From positions 14,771,018 through 14,835,017 of the forward strand of contig NC_087067.1 in assembly GCF_963678635.1 (NCBI RefSeq): a stretch of 64,000 bases of DNA. The letters run 5' to 3'. Positions 21,876 to 33,300 of this stretch are shown one piece after another. Under the pieces are notes generated by a model, which did no database searches, was not told the origin of the DNA, and saw only the letters and a list, made by a program, of their open reading frames with translations. Source of the DNA: Symsagittifera roscoffensis (taxonomy: Eukaryota > Xenacoelomorpha > Acoela > Convolutidae). The position numbers and the translations under genes were made by a program. Each line of letters begins with the position of its first letter. The stretch's first letter is position 1.

Positions 21876-22273
21876 CAGTAGCGGATTTAGGGGGGGGGGG
21901 GGGGTGGCGGGTCCTTTCTCAGGGATTCGACCCCCTGCCGACTCAAAGACTCCCCCTTTGTACTATTTTGAGATATCCATTTTTGGATGAATGACCTTAA
22001 CATTCTTCCAAAGCCGCCAATATATACTATTTTGATGGGGAGCGCGCCAAAAAACGCAATTTTTTGGTCAAAATTTTCCAAAAAGTGCCTAAAAACGCAT
22101 TTTCGGCCTGTTTTTTCTAAAGTTGCCTGCGGCGCTCAAAGTTTGGTCAATCTAGGGTCTTTATAGTGGTTTTGGAGGGCTGAGAAAATCAATTTGGTCG
22201 ACCCAAAAAGAAGGCTGAGAAAATTTTTTTTTTTGAAAATCGCCCCCTCTAAAAATTCTTAGATCCGCACCTG
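21876..22273 (+). mobile_element. hAT-like MITE (family D), copy 2
   Basis: Termini CAGTAGCGGATTTAGG and CTTAGATCCGCACCTG. Target duplication ACTGAGCC (21868-21875) and ACTGTACC (22274-22281), 6 of 8 matching. The internal sequence is shared with copies at 12503 and 42874 (for example GGGATTCGACCCCCTGCCGA). No transposase. Confidence 0.82.
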
Positions 22274-22289
22274 ACTGTACCTACTCAGG

Positions 22290-23840
22290 ATGTTTTTTTT
22301 TTTACTCTAAATCGCTCTATTTCACGCACAATCAGGTTTTATAAAGAGACGTACGAAGTCGAGCGAGATAGCTTGTTATAACTTTTTTCTTCAGGTTTGG
22401 GCTGCAATTAAGTATTGCGAGTTGTCTTGGGCAATAATTTGTTTTTTAGGTTGCTTTTCTGATAATTCGAAGTTTTTTTGCCTCAAAGAAAAAGGGAATC
22501 ACCTCAATTTTAAGAAAATATATCTAAAAAACAGCTAGGGAATGGAGTCATATAGAGCAAAAATTTGTGACTTTTTAGCAGCGTAAATGAGCCAAACTTG
22601 ATCTTGAAATGCTTTTTTTTCTATTGATGCCCTAGACATAATATTTTACAACCAGATTTGATATGATGTCAATTTAAAAGGTCCAAAAACAATTTTTTTC
22701 CCATGTGTCTGTTTGAACTGAGATTTCGATAGATGCTCGCTGTTTATTTTCATCTATTGATATCGCCCGAAGAAGGTCTCAAAAATCAAAATGCAAATGA
22801 TAACCGCACTTGAATCATCGATTTTAACTACATCTGTTTAAAATTTGTGAGATTATTGATACTATTGCATAACTACTTAGAGAGATTATTGCATAACTAT
22901 CTAGCCTGGAGAAAAATGCTTAAAAATGAACATTGTATTCCAGCATTATTTGAAGACTTTAGTTCAGTGCGTTCATATTTTGCTTTTACCTAACTATTGA
23001 TATCTGAACAAGACTTTTATTTTTTACCATTTTTGCCCCTCCTAAAATTTTACTTCTGCTTGATTAAAAAAAACATGAATCCTGCCCAACGAAATTTTAC
23101 AAAATTCAAATTGAATTCTATGATAGATTGTTTTCCAAAACTTGATTATGTTAAAATTAAAGTAGAGTTAAATTTTGATGTCTCTTATGTTTATTGAATT
23201 ATGACATGACATTTATTTAAATTTTTTGGTTTTTTTTCTAATTCACAAGTCATCAATTCAGAGCTGTCGACTTTGCGTAGTTGTGGGAATTTGGTTTGGT
23301 ATAAAAGGGGAGGGCTGATTGAGGGTACTTTTTGGGAAGATTTTTCAAATCAGAATGGGCGAATCGGAAGTTGGGTAAGGAAATGCATTAGTGCAGTTTA
23401 ATTCCAAAATGGACCCGTTCTATTGTGCGCCTTTTTCCACTCATTGTGATTAGCCCATCTCAAAAGTAGATCAAAACTCCATTGAACTTAACTGGACAAA
23501 ATAGCCCAAATAAAATCCCACGTCTCTTTTCAATACACTTCATTGAATAAAAAATTGGAAAAAAAAGGAAGAAACAACTTTTTAAAATTTCTCACCAAAA
23601 AAGAAAGAAAGAATTAATGTATCAATTTAAATGGTGTCAAAATATTTCCTCTATTTTCCTACTAATACGTCACAACATTGCTGTAATATTGATAAACGGT
23701 TTAGGCAAAATGTTTTGTTACATCGAATTTGGTTAAATGTTTAATTGTTTTCATTAAGCCAAAAGTGTTAACTTGGTCTGTATTTGGTGGGAATGGAATT
23801 AAGTGGAAAAATTATCTATTGCCTTCTGTTTTGTTTTGAA
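22290..23840. other. Intergenic, nothing recognised
   Basis: AT-rich non-coding DNA upstream of the first GC-richer block. No repeat match inside the window and no credible exon. Confidence 0.5.
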
Positions 23841-23849
23841 TGTTAAAGT

Positions 23850-24330
23850 GTTATGAATGGTGCGAGCTGCCCCAATGTCAAGTTCGTTAGCCAGTTTTGA
23901 TTGACAGTTGAGCGTGTTTTGATTCGTGAGTTCGATAATCGTGTCTAATTCCCCATAGCCGTCTCTCACACCCATATTTGTTTTTGTTTCACACCAACCG
24001 GGGAGAACCGTAATCTGCCCAGGTGAGAGCCCAAATAAAAGTCAGCGGGTTACTCCGAATCGAACAACCTGTGATTTGGTAGGGGAAGGCTCGTTTATTG
24101 GACCGTACAACCCAATAAAACAGTAGTGCTATGTGCAGCTGTCTTTCGGCGTGTGAACAAATTGATGAGAAAAATGGCGGAATAAAAAAATCTGTCAAAA
24201 CTAATAAAAAAAAAACATTTTTTCTGCAAAAAACTTTGAAAATCCCGATATGCCAAATGATCCCCGCCTAGTTTTGATGCTGCTTGGCTGTGACACCCTC
24301 TTTCTTTGAAAATCCAACTTAATCGTTTTA
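23850..24330. promoter_or_regulatory. Candidate cis-regulatory block upstream of Zic
   Basis: A GC-richer island, 4 kb upstream of the Zic start, in otherwise AT-rich DNA. It carries TGATTGACAG (23898-23907), CAGCTG near 24138 and CAGGTGAG near 24020. It has no protein-coding signal and no repeat relatives in the window. The regulatory role is inferred from composition and motif content only. Confidence 0.35.
23898..23907 (+). promoter_or_regulatory. TGATTGACAG, PBX-PREP/MEIS composite site
   Basis: Exact match to the known composite site bound by PBX with PREP or MEIS homeodomain partners. Confidence 0.45.
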
Positions 24331-24539
24331 AGTGCAATCGCAATTAACTCAAATGTTGGGTAATAACATCATATAGTTTCAAATGAACCCTTCAAGACAC
24401 TGGTCAGGTAACACAAATACTTTTTACCTTCTTGAAGAAGTTGTGTTGACTTGATCAAAATTTTTTAAGCTCCCAAAAAAAACAAGCAATGCATTGCCGA
24501 ACACCAAATGCTGTACAACAGTGCGGAAAATTGATGGTT

Positions 24540-24850
24540 TTCGGCATTGTTGAACATTTATTTGCACAGCACAGGTGAACTTCGGCACTATTGCTCTGCC
24601 TTTAAAAATTCTTATTGATTCCAAATTAATCCACTTCGTGAAATGAAACATGAAACGTGGCATTGATACGAAATTTTTTCAAAAAACGAAGATACTGCGT
24701 AAAAATATACAGAATTGGACAGTTTGATTGACAGCTTGGTTGACAGGTGATTGAAATGCTGAACATGTACACCTGTGGTGAATAAACTGGCAGGTACTCT
24801 CTCAAACTATAGCCAGAGCGAGCCGGACCAGATGATACCAAATCAGAAGT
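24540..24850. promoter_or_regulatory. Candidate cis-regulatory block with TALE and E-box motifs
   Basis: Contains TGATTGACAG (24725-24734), then TGGTTGACAG (24737-24746) directly after, CAGGTG and ACACCTGT E-boxes, and AATTAATCC. Spacing between the two TALE-type sites is two bases. No coding or repeat explanation found. Confidence 0.4.
24725..24734 (+). promoter_or_regulatory. TGATTGACAG, PBX-PREP/MEIS composite site
   Basis: Exact ten-mer. A one-base variant follows at 24737-24746, giving a direct pair. Confidence 0.5.
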
Positions 24851-25251
24851 CTAAACCACAGAGACATTATTCTTGCTCTATTAAATATAAGTAAGCTAGA
24901 TAAGTAAACTGAATTGTAAAAGCCCACTCAGAGAGAGTTGATTGGCAAGAAATCCACGTAGAATCAATCGTATCAATCAACGACCTTTTCTCATTTTAAA
25001 GATCACGAAGCGTAATTTCTAAAAAAGAAAGGCGTTTTATGTTACATTTTAAGTGAGTGATTTTTTCTTAGTTGTTTTAGCAGTCCGAGCTTTGTTTAGA
25101 TTGCGGACTGCGTGCGAAAAACTCTCACGATGCATCATCATCATGATCATTAGTTGATTCTCATCTTGTAAGTCAATCTAATTTCTCGACAGGTTTCAGC
25201 TGTGCGCTGACTTCAGACAATTGACCGCTTATGGACAATACACGTCATGCA

Positions 25252-25690
25252 GGGTCTAGGACAACAAGCCGACGGGACTTCAAGCCGAAATTAAAACTTT
25301 ACAAGCACCCCAAAACGCTTTTTATCATCTGCAAAATGTTGCTTTTCTAAAATGTTGGCAAGTTAAGTCCATAATAAGCGTTATTCATGACAATGCGCCG
25401 CTTGTGATTCGCATCCGTTAATAACATCAGCCGGTTTTTGAAATACATAAATTATAAACATGAAAAATGATTTCAACCATGTTTTACTTTTCAACTTTCC
25501 GGAACATCATTTGGAGGCTTAAATTATATGCAAACGCCAATAACTAGTGAAGAAAGATCATGAAATTCAAAAATTCTTCAAAAAATTTTCAAATTGTTCA
25601 TATTTCACGACTTTATAAGGAATTATTCGGCTTGAAGTCCCTAATTTTACAATTCGGCTTGAAGTCCCGTCGGCTTGATGTCCGGCACCC
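25252..25690. mobile_element. 439-bp MITE with perfect 8-bp target duplication
   Basis: The target duplication GTCATGCA is exact on both sides (25244-25251 and 25691-25698). Terminal inverted repeats start GGGT and share ACAAGCCGACGGGACTTC with the other end. The right end also holds a second, direct copy of the TTCGGCTTGAAGTCC block. No transposase. The 8-bp duplication allows a hAT- or P-type origin; the superfamily is undecided. Confidence 0.9.
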
Positions 25691-25699
25691 GTCATGCAC

Positions 25700-26640
25700 G
25701 CTAACTTAACTAGTCTTTAATTTCTCACGAATTATGAGCAATTTTATGGCCACCTTTATCTTTTGTTGACATGTTTTCATAGCTTAAATAGGCGCTTCTA
25801 TCTTGAGTGTTTTGTGTCGAGGCACCCCAAAGTCCTCGAATTTCCTTAGAGATATCAGTTATGATGAGAAAGAAAATCGATAGAAAACAAATACTAAATG
25901 ATTTTATATGAGCAAATATATCTTTTGAAAGCTGAAACTCGAAAACGCTTCTTGGAGCTTAAATTGTTATTCGCACTAACTAGCATCATATTTTAAAATT
26001 TAATTTGTATTCTTGTTCACCTGCAAAAATATTCTTCAGGGCTAAATTGACCGTTAAGTTTTCCCAAACGACTTCAAATGAAGTTTTAATTTAGAAATAT
26101 TATTGCGCAGATTATCGTAATTTGCACAGTTCCTGTGAACACCTTTGGTGTTTAAGTTAAAATTGTCTGACTCAATTGACTTCTTTGGTATAGCGGAGGT
26201 GTTAATAACAGATCCAAAGCAAACAAACATTTCTTATCCTGCTCTCAAAAAGATCACTTTGTTTCTTTGGTAAATTTGATCCAAATTGTAATGAGACACC
26301 TTTGCTAAAGGTACACCTTGAATTAATAACTTACTAAAATATCCTTTTTAGAACACGCCTAAATCCAGAGCTTTCCAAAAAAAAGTTTTGTAATGACTGG
26401 ATCAATCGACAAGATCACAACGACACAATTTTAATAATTACTTTTTTAATGCAAAATTTGCGGCCATAAAACTCAAAATCTATTTTGATTTGGATTCTAT
26501 GGCCAACGTCAAGACTGAGAATTAACTGTTTTAACTTATTAAGACTACTGTTGCAAACATTTCTAAAACATTTCAGCAAATACATGAACATTTTACTACA
26601 TTTTAATCAGAAGCAAATGCCTCTTAAATATCTTTCCAGA
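25700..26640. other. Intergenic, nothing recognised
   Basis: AT-rich sequence between the MITE and the Zic-proximal block. No exon or repeat relation seen. Confidence 0.5.
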
Positions 26641-26689
26641 AACTGGAATGTTTACTAGAAATGATTTAACGGGAGGGGTTTAAATTAGG

Positions 26690-27060
26690 GGGTTAAGGCG
26701 ATATTAAATACTGTTGAGGGGTCAGGCCCAGGCTGGTTTGTATTGAATTTGAGGCGATTGTTATTTTGTTGCTGTTTTAGAAGATATATTATAGCAACTT
26801 CACGTGTTGTTTACTTGGTTATTTTATTTATCAATAAGAATAGAGGGCCATGGTTGATCTTAGTCTAATCTGTAATCTAGGCTATCAATCGGAACCCCTC
26901 GGTTGCTCGAATGTCTGGCGCTGCGCCGGTCGGCAGGGAGCGGATCTCCTTAACACCTTCATGCCGACCCGTAATCCCCCTCGCTTCCCGCTGGGTCAAA
27001 TTTACCAGTATGGAAACGAACCCCCGCTCACCTTTATTAAAATTGATTAACACACGACCG
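26690..27060. promoter_or_regulatory. Candidate proximal enhancer of Zic
   Basis: The GC-richest non-coding stretch before Zic, about 1.1 kb upstream of its ATG. It includes GTAATCCCC (an Otx/bicoid-type TAATCC core), TTAAAATTGATTAA and a dense CG-containing core at 26890-26990. The 66-codon open frame at 26850 has no motif and no splice context. The role is inferred. Confidence 0.35.
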
Positions 27061-28134
27061 CTGTATGATCATAAATAAATTCGATATTAGTTTCAGGTTG
27101 GAGGGATTCAAATTGTCTGAAGTTAGTTTCCATTCTAGTCTAAACTATGAATGAATATTCGGTTATCTCAATCTTACATTAATATAATATTATCCCCCAG
27201 AAGATTAGGCACCAATCAATCATCCCCTTGTAACTTATTATAACCTGCACACTACTCTATATAACCAATTGGTGTTCGGTTATAATATAACTTGCTTGTA
27301 ATAACTGGGAGAAGTTTCTGGGCTTGTGTCCAAAAGGGGAATCTTGAAAGGAGCCGGATTGGCAAGAAGACAGAAGTTTGGCCAATCTTAATTCTTCTGC
27401 TTTTAAATCGAGTCCAAACAAAGTCTTAATCTTTTACTCTAGCTGGCTAAAGTTAGCTCAGCTAACCAGATAGATTTCTAAGGCCGACCAATGAAAAAGT
27501 CTCATTTGACAGAAAGAAAAATGTACAATTATTTATTATTATGCCTCAAATGAGAAATAATTTTGATAATGACAACGAATTAAGTGAAAGCGTCACTCTA
27601 ATCTATCTACTCTTTTATTAATAAATAACAAACTGTACTAGTATATTGGATCCAGTATTTTTTAAATTGTCCAATTCTTACTGGATAACTCGACGCTTAT
27701 CTTGGCCAATCGGATTGTTAGTCTCAGCCGCGAAAATAGCGCACAGCAATTCCCACTAAGCTCAGCAATTGGCAACTAGTATCAATTGTTCAATCTCTCT
27801 ATCACTTCAATTCAATCAACTTCGACTTCTCTCTCTCGCTCGTCTGAAAACTCAATCGCCCACTGACATTCTCCTTAGTCGCTCCCCGAAAACCGCGGGA
27901 TCTGCACTTCTAAAGTAAAACTCTTCCAGACCTCCTCCCGAGGTGATCAAATTTGCCTGCCTCGTTTTTGAACCCCATACCGTTCGAACCCCGTTTAAAT
28001 CCACTTATCCATACACCTCACCAAAACATTGATCTTCGTCAAAAAAAATATACAATAAAAACCAACATCGATTCCTGGATTCCTGATTTGACTTATCCTC
28101 TAAAATCCGATTTGAATTTTGATTTGACTGAACT
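27061..28134 (+). promoter_or_regulatory. Zic promoter and probable 5' UTR
   Basis: Base composition becomes richer in C/T from about 27720 (CTCTCTATCACTTC, CTTCTCTCTCTCGCTCG), typical of an animal 5' UTR or core promoter. An in-frame TGA at 28129-28131 blocks upstream extension of the Zic frame. A 61-codon frame from 27953 ends over the Zic ATG, but it begins at TTG and has no ATG, so it is not a true upstream ORF. The transcription start cannot be fixed from sequence. Confidence 0.45.
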
Positions 28135-29134
28135 ATGAGTACTGATGTTCTAACAAGTCGCATTATGGACAACACTTTCGGAAAGCTCGGCGGTTTTTCG
28201 CTTCCACCAGCGCCAGGCTCCGCCGCTTCTCTCTCCGCGTCAGTTGCCGGGGACCTCTCAAACCAGGTGCTAGATCATCATGCAATGGGACTCAACGTCT
28301 CAACCGCCGGATATTCGGGACTCCCAGGGTCCGATGTTGGAGGAATGGTTCCTCATCTGAAACTTTCACCACCGAACCCGATGGTTGTCAACCCGATGAA
28401 TCCCGTTGACCATTCGTCAATGGCCGCATTCAACCTTTCAGGAGGAAGCTCATCAAATCAAGCGTCTTCTTATAACCAGATTCCCTACTCTTCAAGTCGC
28501 GATTTTTTCTTCCGAGGAGTTTCAGCACCTGGGAGTTCCTTAATGCCTTCTTCAGCAGTCGATTCATATGCTAATCCGAATATGTTTATCGGAGGGTCAA
28601 CTTCGGCGTTAGGAGGCGACCCTTCCGCAACCTCCATGTTTTTCCCTTCTTTTGACCAGAGCTGTCAGCAACAGTCTGCTTTATCCATGAACCAATTTTA
28701 CAGACCAGATCAGTTCAGTGCTTTCAGAAACGACCCTTTTTCTCAAATCAACCCCCATATGAACATGATGATGCCTTCGAGTCACAATGCGTTTTTCCGA
28801 TACATGCGACAACCTTTAAAACAAGATTTGTCTTGTCTTTGGGTCGACCAAGACCAATCCGAGCCGAAAAAACCCTGCAACAAAACCTTTACAACAATGC
28901 ACGAATTGGTCACACATATTACGGTCGAGCATGTCGGCGGCCCGGAACAGTCTTGCCATATTTGCTATTGGCAAAATTGTACTCGGGCTGGAAAACCGTT
29001 TAAAGCCAAGTACAAGTTGGTGAATCACATTCGAGTTCACACCGGTGAAAAACCGTTTCCATGTCCGTTTCCAGGATGCGGAAAAGTGTTTGCGAGATCG
29101 GAAAACTTGAAGATTCACAAACGCACACATACAG
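28135..29134 (+). CDS. zic: Zic exon 1: N-terminus, ZOC motif, fingers 1-3
   Basis: Residues 1-333 plus one base of codon 334. The first ~230 residues are Ser/Met/Asn-rich and low in complexity apart from the ZOC motif. Donor GTAAAC at 29135. Reading past the donor gives a short non-conserved tail (KLKFQVLN...), so splicing here is required. Confidence 0.97.
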
Positions 29135-32126
29135 GTAAACTAAAATTTCAAGTCTTAAATACATTGAAATCGACCTAAATTTAAGGGCAATTTTGGAAAA
29201 ACGGTACAAACATGATAGTTGGGTCCCAGGAAAATTATTTTGATAAAACGGTACAAGTATGTTTGTTGGGTCCCAAGAAAATTATTTTGAAAAAACGGTT
29301 CAAGTATGATAGTTGGGGCCCCAGGAAAAAGCAAGTATGAAAGGTCCCGCAATTTTTGTGAAAACTTCAAAAACAAGTAAACAAATGCGAGCCATATTTT
29401 CGAAGTTTTTGAAGCCTACAAATTTTTCTTCAGGGACCCATTTAAAATAAAGGGACCCAACTATCATTTTTTGTACCGAAAAAACATCAGGCCTGATTAA
29501 TCCATCAAACTTCTAAAATCAGAAATGAATCAATCAAAAACCGTTTAAATTAGATATTTTTAAGCTTCAAGTAAATTTTGGGCTAACTTTTTTTCTTACT
29601 TGCTCAGCTCTAAATTTCATCTTTTAAAACTTTATTATTTTTTTTTCAATACATAAGATACAGACCCATTTGTAGTCTTCGTTTTAAAAAAACCCAAAAT
29701 GGGTGTAAGGTAATTGTTAAAGTTGGAACCTGATTAAAGTTACTATTTTTCCATATTTGGGCATTGTGTGGTTTTTGGGTTTTGTTTTGGGTTGGATTAA
29801 TTAAAATCCAATTATTATTCCATTCGTAACACCAGTCGATTAGCAGGCGTTTGAGGCAATTAATCCACTGCTTTGATTCCAATTCGAGGCATAATTATCA
29901 ATTAATGCAACGTATTAGATCGGAAGCCACCATTTAATTACACTATTTGTTCAACAAACAAGTCTTAATTGGTTACATTGGTAATTGAGGACCAAATAGA
30001 ACTCCTATTATTATGTAAGAGTCCACCTAATCTCTAATTTAATTAATAGGATGCACCAATTTTCAAAATCAGATTAGTTCGATACAAAAATAGAAAATTC
30101 AGGCAAATACTTGATACTTAGGTAGTATCAATCACTTACGCCCTTTTTGGTTTCATTTCGCAACATTCATTTTCAAATATAAAATTTCAGATTCCTTCCT
30201 TGTATCATTGTTTTCTAGAATAATCAACTCTTTTTATTTCAGTTTTTTCCTGTTTTTTGTCACTGACGAAGTCATATTTGTCATATTTCAATCGGTCCAT
30301 GTTGAATTGGTTTAAAATTGTTCAATTGAAAATAGGTCTAAAAATGGCCGAGCATAGATAAAGATATAGGTAGAGAGAGAAAAGAAAAGGATTGGTTGTT
30401 TGTTTAGAGAAGTTGTTTCTTTTCCTTCGTTTATGACTGACCACCTTTGGCGTCTGATTAGTGCCAGAAATAAGAAGTGTAGATCCCAATTTTCTTCCAC
30501 AGTCCAGAAGAGCCAAAGTGCAAATATTTTTGCCCAAATCATGTATTTCCAATCAACTGGGCTCAAATTTCCTGTCATAGCGACTGTCAATCTTAGTACC
30601 CATGTGCATGTATTTTAAAGAACAGAATAGTTGATAAACTTTTGATTAAACTAACAACACTTTCTCTCTCGCTCCGTCGACTGCTAACAAGCAACATTTT
30701 CCCCATTTTGAGACTTTTCTCTTGTCGAAAATCTCGGACAAAATTGAAATTGGCATTTTAAATCTAATAAGAAGATTGCTCGCAGTGCCCCCAATCAAAA
30801 TGACCTATGTCTTTATGCCTTGTAATCCTTTTCCCAAGTAGCAATTGAAAAGTTATGAACAAAAAGTCTCGACTTTTGGAGTGCGGCGCCTCGTGAATTC
30901 CAAAGCAGGCGCGCCAATTTTTTGCAAACTTTTTAACACGCGAGACCTCACAGCTAGATCGGGAATGTTTTTAGGGATACAAATTACAGATAATTACAGG
31001 TTACGAAAGCGATTGAACATTTTTGATTGTTAACATCATCGCAACAGACTAACACGCGCCTCTATTTTAGTTCTACCTGTCAAAATACACCATATTTATG
31101 TCGCCTACCGATATAAATACTTAGAATTCGTTACTTGTGATTCCATAAAGTACTACACTGAATTAAAATTTGCATTAAAAAAAGAAAATGGTCAGTCATT
31201 AAGAAGCTAAAAATTGTAATCATAAGAAATCTATGATATGAAAACTTTTTGTTGGACATTTTGATTGACTAATTAATTTTATTTCAGGTGAAAAACCGTT
31301 CAAGTGCGAATTTCCGGGTTGCGATCGACGCTTTGCAAACAGTTCGGATCGTAAGAAACATTCTCACGTGCATACGTCAGACAAGCCCTACAACTGTCGA
31401 TTCAAAGGATGTGACAAAAGTTACACACATCCCTCCTCTCTGCGGAAACACATGAAGATACATGGAAAAGATTTCGAAGAGGGCTGCGACGATGTTATGC
31501 CTGACTCACCAATGTCAAGTTGCTCGGACGAAGCCGAATCGCCGACTGATATTGACGGCAGCAATAGTCCCGACTCAATTGTCCCCGCCTCGTCAAATGC
31601 AGTCGAAACAATACTTCTGAAAGCCGAATCGCACCCGTCGCCATCAACGCTACCAGCAAGCGGGTCATTAATTAGTAGACAAAACGAAATGCCAGCTCTT
31701 CTTTCTCATTCAAACCATTCTGCCGCCACCACTTGCTCGGTCTCGGGTTCGATTCCAGCCTCGGCTTCAATTTCACACCCGTTTTCAAGTTCAAATCACC
31801 ACCTCGCTACCTCCGCTGCTGCAATCCAGAAACACTCACCTTCAGCCGGACCGGATCCGATTTTCCATCTAAATGATCTAACAGGGCAATCAATGATGAA
31901 TATGGGTTCAAATGTATCAATGGGGAACTTGCATCACTCGCTTGCAATACAGTCACTGCAAAGGCACCAGCAAGAGAACGGCAGTTCGAATCTCAACCTC
32001 TCCGGTACATCTGTCAGTTCAGGGGGTCCGATGCTTGGCTCCGCGCTTCCCATGAGATCAAGTGCCCTTTCCTCGCATGGTCTAATTGGCCAACCGCACA
32101 CCGCGACAAACATTTCAGAATGGTGA
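28135..32126 (+). CDS. zic: Zic family zinc-finger transcription factor, two exons
   Basis: Coding exons 28135-29134 and 31288-32126, 612 residues. Zic proteins are nuclear C2H2 factors that bind GC-rich Gli/Zic sites and pattern neural and mesodermal tissue. A ZOC-like motif SSRDFFFR lies at 120-127. [11 protein letters not shown] precedes finger 1. Finger 1 has the long, Trp-containing Zic type spacing (C234, W236, C248, H261, H266). Finger 2 has C277, C282, H298, H302; finger 3 C310, C315, H328, H332; finger 4 C340, C345, H358, H362; finger 5 C370, C375, H388, H392. The linkers HTGEKPF and HTSDKPY are typical. The intron splits the Gly of the finger 3-4 linker (phase 1), a position conserved in animal Zic genes. 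The tail is Ser-rich with acidic patches and ends NISEW, like the conserved ...NEWYV end of vertebrate ZIC but two residues shorter. The ATG is the first after an in-frame stop. Confidence 0.97.
29201..29478. mobile_element. Small foldback with triplicated left end in Zic intron
   Basis: CGGTACAA..ATGATAGTTGGG occurs three times in direct orientation (29201-29227, 29249-29274, 29296-29322) and once inverted (29452-29478). It looks like a MITE whose left terminal repeat was amplified. It begins only 66 bases after the splice donor. Confidence 0.75.
29750..30060. promoter_or_regulatory. Candidate intronic homeodomain enhancer
   Basis: Dense TAAT cores on both strands: GGATTAATTAAAATCC, CAATTAATCC, CATAATTATCAATTAATG, CTTAATTGG, GGTAATTGAGG and TTAATTAATAGG. 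Such density exceeds the surrounding AT-rich DNA to the eye. It includes TAATCC (Otx type) and paired TAATTA sites. The enhancer role is inferred. Confidence 0.35.
31288..32126 (+). CDS. zic: Zic exon 2: fingers 4-5 and C-terminus
   Basis: Acceptor TTTTATTTCAG. Continues in phase as [12 protein letters not shown], finger 4, then finger 5 with [12 protein letters not shown]. The 220-residue tail has [14 protein letters not shown] (acidic/Ser), a His/Ser-rich centre, and TGA at 32124-32126. Confidence 0.97.
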
Positions 32127-32138
32127 GGCAAACTTTGA

Positions 32139-32144
32139 AATAAA
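32139..32144 (+). promoter_or_regulatory. Possible Zic polyadenylation signal (very proximal)
   Basis: AATAAA only 12 nt after the Zic stop. This is unusually close; a longer 3' UTR is likely. Confidence 0.25.
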
Positions 32145-33149
32145 AAATTAAAAAGAGTTTTTTTTAACAATCATTTTTGATTTTACTCGATCTTACGAAC
32201 AAAAATTTTACGGAGTGAAATAAGTGAACAATTTTTGCAGCAGAACTTTGAGAAGTGAAATCTATGGTGAATTTTAATCAGAATTGATGAACAAGTTCGA
32301 GGTGTGAAAAAACATGTGGTTAAAATTGAAATGTGTTGACAGGTACTTTTGACACGTGAACCAGTTCTGCTGACAAATCAGAGGCACAACAAAATCAACA
32401 CATATCCCAAATGGTTTACCAGAATCACTCGTGCCAAATGAACGAAGGCGGGGAAAGCCTAGAAGAGAGGAATTAAAGCAGTCATCATTTCAAGTTGCAA
32501 TATTCCGAGGAACTCCCAGTTCCGGGGAAAAGTTTGCGACGGTCACAGGGTATCAAATTCACAAACTAGACGGTCAAAGACGATGTAATCAACCAACTAC
32601 CTGCACAAATGCAAATACTAGACACCAACAAATGGTCACATTATTGAAACTCAATTCACCTTTTGCAGTATCTTAAAATTTATAAGGGTCGACTAGTTAT
32701 AGTCTAGAAACCTAGTCAGCCCAGTTCAGTTTAGCTCCCACTTACTTAAGAAGTCAAAGATCTATAGTGTACATATTTTTGATAGCACAAAACTTTATTA
32801 TTGTGTAAATTCCTGCATTTACATTTTGTTCGACGACAAAGTTTCTCGTTTCAACTTTTAATCATTTATTTTGTTAAATTTCGCGCTGAAATAATTCATT
32901 ATTTTACACGCAAACTTTTTCATGATTCGCATAGCATGACATGACGATGATGAATATCAAGAGCCAACTTGGTATATTATCATGTTTTAAGACTTTAACG
33001 CGGTCACAAATCAAGTCATCGTTTTTGGATAAATCAAATCGATGAGCGCGAAAGAAGTTTGATTTTAGAGTAAAGTGACAGATGCTGCGAGGCACACATT
33101 GACTGATTAACGATTACCACAATCTAAAATGTGGATAGAAAATGTACGT
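32145..33149 (+). other. Zic 3' flank / probable 3' UTR
   Basis: Moderate composition to about 32700, including an 81-codon chance frame at 32431-32676 with no motif. Probably part of the 3' UTR. Nothing else recognised. Confidence 0.35.
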
Positions 33150-33300
33150 GTAGTATAACAATCGGCCACTGTGGTTAATTGTCGTGACGGACATGAAAAA
33201 AGAGTGATGCTTTTGTCAATTGAATCGGCTGAAACTGCGTTGCCAGAACTGCTCTGCCGGAGATGGTCGGTTGACGCTGTCAATCATTCGAGCTGAAAAT
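33150..33300. promoter_or_regulatory. Candidate regulatory block 1 kb 3' of Zic
   Basis: GC-richer block with CTGTCAATCA (33277-33286), the reverse complement of TGATTGACAG, directly after TTGACG. No coding or repeat explanation. Confidence 0.35.
33277..33286 (-). promoter_or_regulatory. TGATTGACAG, PBX-PREP/MEIS composite site
   Basis: Exact ten-mer on the minus strand, about 1.15 kb after the Zic stop codon. Confidence 0.45.

Larger units (their letters stand above)
29135..31287 (+). other. Zic intron (2.15 kb)
   Basis: Holds a small inverted/direct repeat just after the donor (29201-29478) and a TAAT-rich segment (29750-30060). The rest, 30060-31287, is AT-rich with several chance frames and nothing recognised. 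Confidence 0.85.

Noticed and set aside
27953-28138. 61-codon frame overlapping the Zic ATG (ATGA), a possible upstream ORF
   Set aside because: It begins at TTG and has no ATG inside, so a scanning ribosome would not use it.
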